Origin: Cherax quadricarinatus
Lineage: Eukaryota > Arthropoda > Malacostraca > Decapoda > Parastacidae
NCBI RefSeq assembly: GCF_038502225.1
Contig: NC_091303.1
Coordinates: forward strand, 24,986,300 to 25,050,299
Length of the DNA: 64,000 nucleotides
Reading direction: 5' to 3'
The notes beneath the pieces were generated by a model. That model ran no database searches. It had not been told where the DNA came from and saw only the letters and a program-made list of their open reading frames with translations. Positions 33,607 through 42,242 of this stretch are shown here, piece by piece. The translations under genes were made by a program, and so were the position numbers. The first letter of the stretch is position 1, and every line of letters starts with the position of its first letter.

Positions 33607-34620
33607 TCCAGGAATGACTGGATTTGGTGTACGATTTCTGCCATTTCCTGCCAGTTTTTTTTCCTTCCTGGCACTAAAAAACCTCTCCCTCTTGAGTGGC
33701 TGTGGCTACCCAGGTTTTCCCATGGCCTGGATGTTTTGTATCTTTTTGTACCCTTTAGATGGTGTGCCTGGCAATTTAAGTTATAGCACAGTCTTTCCTG
33801 TACTGAAGAGGTACACATTTCGGGGTGAAAAAGCTTACAGGAAGGGAGTTTGCATTTTCCTGTTGTCATATGGGCACGGCATTTTCTAGGGTGGTCATAG
33901 TTGCATGTCCCGTCTGTTTTTCCAGATTTCCCATGTCTGCAGATACCAAGTGCATAGTATGTGCACAGGCTTGGTTTCCGTTTGCCTTGGGTTTCTGTGA
34001 CTGTATTCCCTGTTGGTGCATGTTTCCCTGTCTTATTCCTATCCTCCCTAGCACCAACAATGGAGTTCCCACCAGTTGTTTTTGGTAATATATCCTCACT
34101 ATTGCTAGTGGAGTCCTCTTGTTTGCTATTTCCTGTGGTATTTCTAGTTTGCAATATTGGTTTTATCTTATCTTTGACTACACTTGATTCCCCACTACAG
34201 CTCCTGTCTCCCATGAGGTCATTTATATGCATTCCTTCCTGCGTATAATTCCCGACTACCTGGACAAAATCTCCAGCTTCACCATTACTGTCTCCCAGGA
34301 CAGCACCTCCAGCTTCACCATTACTGTCTCCCAGGACAGCACCTCCAGCTTCACCATTACTGTCTCCCAGGACAGCACCTCCAGCTTCACCATTACTGTC
34401 TCCCAGGACAGCACCTCCAGCTTCACCATTACTGTCTCAAAGGACAGCACTATCAGCCCCACATTTACTGACTACCAGGACATCACCTCCAGCCTTACAG
34501 TTTCTGACTACATGGCCAGTATCAAGGGCAGTACCATTCAGCCCAGACTTTTTATGTTCCCATCTGTTGTAGAAAGCTTCCAGGTTTTCTATGACAGCAG
34601 CTTTGATGTTATCCTCTTTT
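33555..34620 (-). CDS. LINE-3fam ORF1: CCCH-finger protein with 12-residue repeats
   Basis: The open part (33555-34232) starts at an internal Met and encodes 225 residues; the same frame extends upstream to about 34620. The N-terminal part (NIKAAVIENLEAFYNRW) is followed by five tandem units of GEAGGAVLGDSN (34268-34440), one of which begins with a TGA stop. The C-terminal half has CCCH-like clusters CTYYALGICRHGKSG, CNYDHPRKCRAHMTTGKC and CKLFHPEMC. ORF1 proteins of non-LTR elements bind RNA; zinc-finger ORF1 is common in CR1/jockey-related elements. It overlaps the ORF2 start by 52 bp. Confidence 0.75.
34262..34440. repeat. 36-bp tandem repeat inside LINE-3fam ORF1
   Basis: Five near-identical 36-bp units (ctgtctcccaggacagcacc within each). 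The unit is 12 codons, so the frame is preserved. Confidence 0.93.
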
Positions 34621-35285
34621 AATACCCTTGTGGTGAGTACAAAAAGAGAACAGATGATAGAGTGGGAGAGGCACTCTCAAGGAATTTTTCAGAAAATAAG
34701 AAAAAATTTTGGAGTGATATAAACAAGAAAACCTAGGGAACGAATGCATTTATCAGTTAAAAACAGAGTAGGGGACTTAATAGATGGGGAGCTGGAGGTA
34801 TTGGGAAGATGGCGGGAATATTTTGAAGAACTTTTAAATGTCGATGAAGAAAGGGAAGTGGTAATTTCATGCAATGGCCATGGAGTTATAACATCTTTTA
34901 GGAGTGAAGAATAGCAGGATGTGAGTGTGGGGGAGGTGCATGAGGCATTACGTAGAATGAAAGGGGGTAAAGCAACTGGAACTGATGGGATCATGACAGA
35001 AATGTTAAAAGCAGCGGGGGATATAGTATTGGAGTGGTTGGTATTTTTGTTTAATAAATGTATGAAAGAGGGGAAGGTACCTATGGATTGGTAGAGAGCA
35101 TGTATAGTTCCTTTATATAAAGGGAAGGGGGACAAAAGAGACTGCAAAAATTATAGGGGAATAAGTTTACTGAGTATACCAGGAAAAGTGTACAGTAGGG
35201 TTATTATTGAGAGAAACAGAAGACAGAGAGTAGAATTGCAGATGAGCAAGGAGGCTTTAGAGTGGGTAGAGGATAAGTAGATCAA

Positions 35286-36330
35286 GTGTTTACATTGAAG
35301 CATATATGTGAACAGTATTTAGATAAAGGTAAGAAAGTTTTCATTGCATTTATGGATTTAAAAAATTCATATGATAGAGTGGATAGGGAAGCAATATGGC
35401 AAATATTGCAAGTGTATGGAATAGGTAGTAAGTTACTAAATGCTGCAAACAGTTTTTATGAGGATAGTGTGGCTCAGGTTATGGTGTGCAGGAGAGAGGG
35501 CGATTACTTCACGGTAAGAGTAGGTCTTAGACAGGGATGTATAATGTCACCATGGTTGTTTAATATATTTATAGATGGGGTTGTGAAGGACGTAAATGCT
35601 AGGGTGTTGGGGAAAGGGGTGGGATTAAATTATTTGGAATCAAGTACAAAATGGGAGTTGACACATTTGCCTTTTGCTGATGATTCTGTGCTTATGGGAG
35701 ATTAAAGAAAAGTTGCAAAGGTTAGTGGATGAGTTTGGAAGGGTGTGTAAAGGTAGAAAGTTGAAAGTGAACATAGATAAGAGTAAGGTGATGAGGGAAT
35801 CAAACGATTTAGATTAATAAAAAACTGGATATCACATTGGAGAGAGGGAGTATGGAAGAAGTGAATGTTTTCAGACATTTGGGAGCTGACGTGTCAGTGG
35901 ATGGGTTTATGAAGGATGAGGTTAACCATAGAAATGATGAAGGAAAAAAGGTGAGTGGTGTGTTGAGGTATATGTGGAGACAAAAAAAACGTTATTAATG
36001 GAGGCAAAGAAGGAAATGTATGAAAGTATAGTGGTACCAACACTCTTATATGGGTGTGAAACTTGGGTTGTAAATGCTGCAGTGAGGAGGCAGTTGGAGA
36101 CAGTGTAGATGTCCTGTATAAGGGCAATGTGTGGTGTAAATATTATGCAGAGAATTCGAAGTGTGGAAATTAGGAGAAGGTGTGGAGTTAATAAAAGTAT
36201 TAGTCAGAGTGCTGATGAGGGGTTGTTAAGGTGGTTTGGTCATTTAGAGAGAATGGATCAAAGTAGAATGACATGGAGAGCGTATAAATCTGTAGGGGAA
36301 GGAAAGTGGGTTAGAGGGAGGGGGTAAAGA
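35286..36330 (+). pseudogene. LINE-2fam-A copy F reverse transcriptase and C-terminal domain, broken
   Basis: 35286-35705 encodes FIAFMDLKNSYDRVDREAIW, GLRQGCIMSPWLFNIFIDGV and PFADDSVLMGD (FADD retained), then stops just after the YADD region. 36109-36327 encodes SCIRAMCGVNIMQRIRSV and LLRWFGHLERMDQSRMTW. Upstream RT (35000-35285) has stops. Confidence 0.8.
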
Positions 36331-36538
36331 AGGTTTTGTGGGTGAGGGGCTTGGACTTCCAGCAAGTGTGCATGAGCGTGTTAGATAGAAGTAAATGGAG
36401 ACGAATGGTGTTTGGGACCTTACGAGCTGTTGGAGTGTGAGCAGGGTAATATTTAGTAAAGGGATTTAGGGAAACCGGTTATTTTTATTTAACCGGACTT
36501 GAGTACTGGAAATGGAAAGTACAATGCCTGCACTTTAA

Positions 36539-37538
36539 CCCTTTGAGGGTCGACAGGCCCTCTCCGAGACTCGTTCTCAGGGTCTGCCAAATTTAAAAAA
36601 AAAAAAAAACAATTTTCTCTTATGAAAAGATAGAGAAACTTTTTTCGATCATAATGACACCAAAAGTTTGAAATTTGATGGAAAGCTTACGGAATTTTGC
36701 TCTTGCGAAGTTAGCGGTCTCGGCGATGTTTACGCATCGGCGATTTTGCTCACTTTGAGCCCCATTTTCAGCCAATTCCACTGTACTAGTCGACAAAAAA
36801 CATGAATATTTCGCTAGAACTCCATTTTTTCTATCGAATGAGTGCAAGAAACCACCCAAGATGCCAATTTCCGAATAGGGTCCAGAATAAACAAGAAAGA
36901 CATTCCTGGCACTAAAATGACATTTCCTTTGTTCATTAGTTACGTCTCAAGGCCCCTCTTATATTCTTTTGCTTTCCACTTTAAATTTTTATTCTCACAA
37001 AAAATAGAAGATTTACTGTTACGCAGACTACTGCATTAGTGTAAAAAATGGTATAAATAGTATTGGCGCACTTGCGAAAGAATATTAGACTCACCAGTTG
37101 ACGTGTATTGGACGCTTTGCATGATTTGTTTACTTTTGAACTTTGGTAAAAATCGAACATTTCTGCTACTTTGAGCTCAATTTCAAGGTACTTTTTATTG
37201 TAAAACCAGTCAAAATCATCTCTATTTCTGTAATATGTCTTCCATTCTATAAAATGAGACCAAGAAAACTAGAATACAATAATAAATACCATACGAAAAT
37301 ACAGTGCAAAGTCGCTGTTTTATTCCAAAAAAACGGTCAGTTTTTTTTTTCTCATTATGCACTTTGTGCTGCAGGATTTTTTTTATACTGTGCACACTGA
37401 CCACATAGACCCATTCTTTCATATGTAGGCCTACCAGCTTTCTCCCACTAGATTTGAGGGCGCTAGAATTTAGGCCTACTAGTAAGTCAAAAACCCTGGT
37501 TCGTAAGCCATACTAGTACGGCCGAAGCCCTCAAAGGG
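36539..37538 (+). mobile_element. piggyBac-like MITE, TTAA-flanked, in LINE-2fam copy F 3' UTR
   Basis: Exactly 1,000 bp between TTAA at 36535-36538 and TTAA at 37539-37542. The ends share an 11-bp perfect repeat, CCCTTTGAGGG. It splits the LINE sequence cctgcactttaaaggagg precisely at its TTAA. Internally similar to the copies at 19085 and 52479. No transposase frame. Confidence 0.92.
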
Positions 37539-37794
37539 TTAAAGGAGGGGTTTAGGATATTGGCAGTTCAGAGGGATATGCTATATATCTTTATATATGC
37601 TTGTAAACTGTTGTATCTGGGCACCTCTGCAAAGACAGTGATTATGTTTGAGTGAGGTGAAAGTATTGAATGACGATGAAAGTACTTTCGTTTTGGGGAT
37701 TTTCTTTCTTTTTGTGTCACCCTGCCTCGATGGGAGATGGCCGACTTGTTGAAAAAAAAATAATGATAATAATAATATTAATAACAATCACTCT

Positions 37795-37870
37795 GGAGTG
37801 CTTTAAATATCAGCTACCAAACTGTACAAAATACGTATGACATTTAAAGAGCCCAAGAATGATTATTATT

Positions 37871-37906
<36 letters not shown>

Positions 37907-37950
37907 TCTTATTATTTTTATTATTACAATTATTATTATTATCGCCATCG
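37795..37950. repeat. Decayed fold-back and (ATT)n array
   Basis: cactctggagtgctttaaat (37798) and its imperfect inverse (gacatttaaagagccc, 37839) are relatives of the perfect pair at 25247-25316. An interrupted ATT array follows (37862-37945), then the short shared segment cgacataccttgttcactg. Confidence 0.75.
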
Positions 37951-38990
37951 ACATACCTTGTTCACTGAGTTTAATAATTTCTTAAGCTGCCACGAGAGAG
38001 ACAGAAAATGTCAACATATAGACAAACAAACCAGCTAACCCCCTTTACTTCATACTTCTTCTGTTTTCCTCTTGTTTTTTCTCTTCCAAGTATTGCTGCA
38101 TGTTTACTGTGCACCCCAGTAACTTTTGTGGCCTGTGAGACCAATGTAATGTATAATGTATATATGTAATTGTACACTCATTGTATTCAACACAATAACC
38201 ACACTAATTTGTTCAAATCTACATGCTCAAAGTTCATACATTATTAATACTACATTGTAGTATAAATACCTACCCAAAACAATACTGCCTTACACCCAAT
38301 TGTAGCATTCTCATACTGTCAACTACTTTAGTACAACAACTCTCAATGTTATATTCCCATAATATAATCTCAATATTTATTATTAAAACTATTGTAATTA
38401 GAGTAAAATTACTATCTACTATAAATAAAAAAAGATGTACAACTTAAACAAACTATGATCAATTTCTTTAGTATTAAGTAGTCTGTAAGCCATTAAATTA
38501 AGTTTGCCCATAATGCCTAGGCATGATAGTGGCTTTCTTTGCACTGCAACTCATTACTGCAATTTCATAATCCCAATGTAATCTTGCAAAGAAATAAATT
38601 GTTTGTTTGTTATATTGCTTACAAAACTTGTTTACAACAAAACACATGCAAAAATGTTGTACATATATTAATAATGTTCTATTATATATTTACATATGTA
38701 CAGTCACTGGATATGTTCCTAGAACTGCTACAGTCTGTGAAAGTCTTTGTAACAAGTTGTTATGCACAGTGGTGTCTTACTCATCTATGGACCAGTATGA
38801 TTTTATATTATGCTCATAGACACGAGGCATAAGCATTATTGTTGCAAAAAAACAAATACATTTCAGCCACAGTCATCTTCCACGGGTAAATGAAAAAGCG
38901 CTTTGTCTTGGAAACTGCTGAGTCAGTGGCTTGGGTCCCAGACTCATTCCCAGTCTGGGCTGGTGCTGCAATCTTGTAGCACCACCACCA
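37950..38990. other. Intron with one SINE-like tail fragment
   Basis: A+T-rich. 38526-38606 (ctttctttgcactgcaact, then aatcccaatgtaatc) matches the (TAAA)n-tailed insert at 54208-54340. Otherwise nothing recognised. Confidence 0.55.
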
Positions 38991-38994
38991 CCTA

Positions 38995-39180
38995 CTGACT
39001 ACATGGTACAGAGTACCATATGGTACAGAGTACCATATGGTACAGATAGAGGGATCCCAATGGAAATAATCACTATGACTCTTTTGGGTTATCCTAGCAT
39101 CTTTACACATATGCTGCTATGTATGATAATCTATGTAACTGTATTTTTGTATACCTGAATAAACTTACTCGGGGGCATGT
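38995..39180 (+). mobile_element. SINE with ggtaccatat minisatellite
   Basis: A short array (gtaccatatggtacagag units, 39005-39045), then gatcccaatggaaataat, ttttgggttatcctagc, catatgctgctatgtatg and ctgaataaacttactc. The same order appears in inverse at 40930-41110. Confidence 0.7.
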
Positions 39181-39220
39181 GGCATCGTACGTTTATTCAG
39201 GTACATATACATAGACAGAA

Positions 39221-39622
39221 ATGTTAAAAGCAGGTGGGGATATAGTTTTGGAGTGGTTGGTGCAATTATTTAATAAATGTATGGAAGAGGGTAAGGTACC
39301 TAGGGATTGGCAGAGAGCATGCAAAGTTCCTTTGTATAAAGGCAAAGGAGACAGAAGAGAGTGCAAAAATTATAGGGGGATAAGTCTGTTGAGTATACCT
39401 GGTAAAGTGTATGGTAGAGTTATTATTGAAAGAATTAAGAGTAAGACGGAGAATAGGATAGCAGATGAACAAGGAGGCTTTAGGAAAGGTAGGGGGTGTG
39501 TGGACCAGGTGTTTACAGTGAAAAATATAAGTGAACAGTATTTAGATAAGGCTAAAGAGGTTTTTGTGGCATTTATGGATTTGGAAAAGGCGTGTGACAG
39601 GGTGGATAGGGGGGCAATGTGA
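39221..39622 (+). pseudogene. LINE-2fam-B copy G, RT N-terminal part
   Basis: 133 residues with NKCMEEGKVPRDWQRACKV, NYRGISLLSIPGKVYGR, GGFRKGRGCVDQVFTV and FMDLEKACDRVDRGAM. The Tyr of KAYDRVD is Cys here. It ends at a TGA in place of the Trp of GAMWQML. Confidence 0.85.
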
Positions 39623-39625
39623 CAG

Positions 39626-40243
39626 ATGTTGCAGGTGTATGGCGTAGGAGGTAGGTTACCGAAAGCAGTGAAGAGTTTTTACGAGGATAGTGAGGCTCAA
39701 GTTAGAGTATATAGGAAAGAGGGAGATTATTTCCCAGTAAAAGTAGGCCTTAGACAAGGATGTGTGATGTCACCGTGGTTGTTTAATATATTTATAGGTG
39801 GGGTTGTAAGAGAAGTAAATACGAGGGTCTTGGCAAGAGGCGTGGAGTTAAAAGATAAAGAATCACACATAAAGTGGGAGTCATCACAGTTGCTCTTTGC
39901 TGATGACACTGTGCTCTTGGGAGATTCTGAAGAGAAGTTGCAGAGGTTGGTGGATGAATTTGGTAGGGTATGGAAAAGAGGAAAATTAAAAGTGAATACA
40001 GGAAAGAGTAAGGTTATGAGGATAACAAAAAGATTAGGTGATGAAAGATTGGATATCAGATTGGAGGGAGAGAGTATGGAGGAGGTGAATGTATTCAGAT
40101 ATTTGGGAGTGGACGTGTCAGCGGATGGGTCTATGAAAGATGAGGTGAATCATAGAGTTGATGAGGGAAAAAGGGTGAACGGTGCACTTAGGAGTAGGTG
40201 GAGACAAAGAACTTTGTCCTTGGAGGCAAAGAGGGGAATGTAA
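39626..40243 (+). pseudogene. LINE-2fam-B copy G, RT core with FADD
   Basis: 205 residues in the same frame as the preceding piece, with GLRQGCVMSPWLFNIF, SQLLFADDTVLLGDS and VNVFRYLGVDVSADGSM. IFIDGV is IFIGGV. It ends at a TAA replacing Tyr in RGMYESIV. Confidence 0.85.
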
Positions 40244-40288
40244 GAGAGTATAGTTTTACCAACGCTCTTATATGGGTGTGAAGCATGA

Positions 40289-40666
40289 GTGATGAATGTT
40301 GCAGCGAGAAGAAGGTTGGAGGCAGTGGAGATGTCATGTCTGAGGGCAATGTGTGGTGTGAATATAATGCAGAGAATTCGTAGTTTGGAAGTTAGGAGGA
40401 GGTGCGGGATTGCCAAAACTGTTGTCCAGAGTGCTGAGGAAGGGTTGTTGAGGTGGTTCGGATATGTAGAGAGAATGGAGCGAAACAGAATGACTTCAGG
40501 AGTGTATCAGTCTGTAGTGGAAGGAAGGTGGGGTAGGGGTCGGCCTAGGAAAGGTTGGAGGGAGGGGGTAAAGGAGGTTTTGTGTGCGAGGGGCTTGGAC
40601 TTCCAGCGTACATGCGTGAGTGTGTTTGATAGGAGTGAATGGAGACAAATGGTTTTTAATACTTGA
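40289..40666 (+). pseudogene. LINE-2fam-B copy G, C-terminal domain
   Basis: 125 residues in the same frame: RRRLEAVEMSCLRAMCGV, LLRWFGYVERMERNRMTS, GRWGRGRPRKGWREGV, ending EWRQMVFNT. Confidence 0.85.
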
Positions 40667-40929
40667 TATGATGTTGGAGTGTGAGCAAAGTAACATTTAT
40701 GAAGGGATTCAGGGAAACTGGCAGGCCGGGCTTGAGTCCTGGAGATGGGAAGTACAGTGCCTGCACTCTGAAGGAGGGGTGTTAATGTTGCAGTTTAAAA
40801 AATGTAGTGTAAAGCACCCTTCTGGCAAGACAGTGATGGAGTGAATGATGGTGAAAGTTTTTCTTTTTCGGGCCACCCTGCCTTGGTGGGAATCGGCCAG
40901 TGTGTTAATAAAAAAATTATAAATACATA

Positions 40930-41115
40930 AATACAATTACATAGATTATCATACATAGCAGCATATGTGTGGAGAACCTAGGATAACCCAAAAAAAGTCA
41001 GACAGACCTATTTCCAATAGGGTCCCTGAACCATATGGTACAATGTACCATATGGTACCATTATACCATATGGTACCATTGTATGATATGGTACCACTTT
41101 ACTATATGGTACCAT
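40930..41115 (-). mobile_element. SINE with expanded ggtaccatat minisatellite, inverted partner of 38995-39180
   Basis: The reverse complement shows gttatcctaggttctcc and catatgctgctatgtatg preceded by the array ggtaccatatggtataat (41031-41110, about five units with palindromic core CCATATGG). Together with 38995-39180 it forms inverted arms around copy G. Confidence 0.7.
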
Positions 41116-41309
41116 TGTAACATATGATAGAATGAACCAGATGGTTCAAAACCATAGAATTCCTCTTTAGATCCACTTCCATCAGTGTCAGAACTATCAG
41201 TTAGGAAGAGGAGAGTCCCAATTCGCCTCGGAGTGAGAGTTTCCTTGCCGTGAGGCATGGTGAACAAGGTGTACTGAGACGGCATTCCCACAATGTCATA
41301 CGGGTGCCC

Positions 41310-41480
41310 AGATTTTTATGTTTACTGTGCACACTGACCAAGCAGACCCATTCTGTTATATGTAGGCCTACTAGCCTTCTCGTGCTAAATTTAAGGCTGC
41401 TAGAATTTTGGCATAGTTCTATGGTTTGGACCTTGGCTTCAAAACAGTAGAACTACAGGATGAACCCTGAAAGGGTTAAG
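41310..41480 (+). mobile_element. Right end of a piggyBac-like MITE
   Basis: tttactgtgcacactgacca, then gtaggcctactagcc, ending ccctgaaagggttaa. Matches the last 170 bp of the 19085 copy including CCC end and TTAA. No left end is present. Confidence 0.7.
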
Positions 41481-41577
41481 TAAGGAGAGGCTGTATTGCT
41501 ATAGTCAATTTATCTCCATTTGAGAAATGTGGTTATTTTTCTTTATAAAAGGAATGGGTGATGCAAATTCGCTAACA

Positions 41578-41775
41578 AGGTATTGGCCAAGGCATTGGTC
41601 AAATTCTTGGTCAAGGTACTGGTCAAAATTTTGGTCAAGGTATTGGCCCAGGTATTAGCCAAGGTCTTGGTCAAGGTATCAATGAAATCCTCGGTCAAGG
41701 TATTAGCCAAGGTATCAATTGAATTCTTGGTCATGGTATTACCCAAGGTCTTAATTAAGGTATTGGAAGAATTCT
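41578..41775. repeat. 12-bp minisatellite
   Basis: About 16 degenerate units of aaggtattggcc / aaggtcttggtc. Because the unit is four codons, both strands stay open (plus: VLVKVLAKV pattern; minus: NTLTKTLA pattern). These frames are by-products of the repeat. Confidence 0.88.
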
Positions 41776-41929
41776 CATTGACAGTCAGCCTCTTACGAAG
41801 AAATTTATCTACAGTAGGCATCATAAACATGCACCCACATTAACTAATCACACAGATAATGAGAACGTACAAAACAATATATTGTTTTAATAATAAAATA
41901 CTGAAATATGTATGGATTACTCACCTAAT

Positions 41930-42235
41930 CAAGTATTTCCATAAGATTTCCCTGCCTCTTGATGCACTCCTTATGTCTCTTAGGCACTGATAAGCTATAT
42001 TATGGAGGACAGAGGAGTCAATACCCTCTCACATTTGCTCAGTGGAACTCGAGTTTGGATATAGAAGACACGTTCATGCAACAAGGCTTACGCTTAATAT
42101 GGTTCCACTTGTTTTCACTGGATTAAAGTTCAGTAAGTTACCAGGCCAGTCAGGAAAGAATGATATATCACAAACATGTAGCCAATCTTCCATGTTTTTG
42201 GCAGTATAGAGAAGGGTACCATCTTGCATGCAAAA
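41930..42235 (-). pseudogene. Tc1-like transposase C-terminal relic
   Basis: The frame 42229-42074 reads MQDGTLLYTAKNMEDWLHVC, then FFPDWPGNLLNFNPVK, matching the third-catalytic-residue region of Tc1 transposases (QDGAPCHTAK and WPGNSPDLNPIENLW type). The final acidic ENLW is lost (VKTSG). Further similarity in shifted frames continues to about 41930 (VPKR..KECIKR). Broken and partial. Confidence 0.75.
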
Positions 42236-42242
42236 GTTGCTA

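Larger units (their letters stand above)
30362..34628 (-). mobile_element. LINE-3fam (two-ORF non-LTR retrotransposon) inserted in LINE-2fam copy F
   Basis: Minus-strand order: ORF1 (34620-33555), ORF2 endonuclease (33606-about 32600), linker (32539-32066), RT and tail (32103-30403), then a 3' tail of two ctccaggtaaa units (30369-30390). ORF1 and ORF2 overlap by about 50 bp. About 4.27 kb, close to full length. The LINE-2fam copy resumes at 34629. The short tandem 3' tail is like CR1/L2-type elements; the clade is not resolved. Confidence 0.87.
28905..37765 (+). mobile_element. LINE-2fam-A copy F, full length, split by two later insertions
   Basis: Pieces: 5' UTR 28905-29262; endonuclease and linker 29263-30361; then, after the LINE-3fam insertion, RT and C-terminal region 34629-36420; 3' UTR 36421-36538; and, after the piggyBac-like element, the rest of the 3' UTR 37543-37765 with ctcgatgggagatggcc and an A tail. 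The sequence is continuous across both breaks. Frames include 29269-29607, 29562-29861, 35286-35705 and 36109-36327, all broken. Confidence 0.88.
39213..40925 (+). mobile_element. LINE-2fam-B copy G, 5'-truncated
   Basis: Begins at EMLKAGGDIVLEWLVQL and continues without frameshift to EWRQMVFNT at 40666, followed by the subfamily B 3' UTR ending ccttggtgggaatcggcc (40872-40910). The frame is broken only by point nonsense changes: TGA at 39620-39622 (Trp), TAA at 40241-40243 (Tyr) and TGA near 40286-40288 (Trp). Confidence 0.9.

Noticed and set aside
34262..34440. Regular 36-bp repeats resembling a CRISPR array
   Set aside because: The units abut with no unique spacers, are in frame within LINE-3fam ORF1 and lie in an animal genome.
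33386..34622. Plus-strand frames up to 167 residues over 33386-34622
   Set aside because: Antisense shadows of LINE-3fam ORF1 and ORF2; the minus strand has zinc-finger and endonuclease motifs.
38995..41115. Long terminal repeats around copy G
   Set aside because: The flanking repeats are inverted, not direct, and match a SINE present elsewhere; the core is a non-LTR element.
41543..41843. 95- and 86-residue frames on opposite strands
   Set aside because: Both are by-products of the 12-bp minisatellite.
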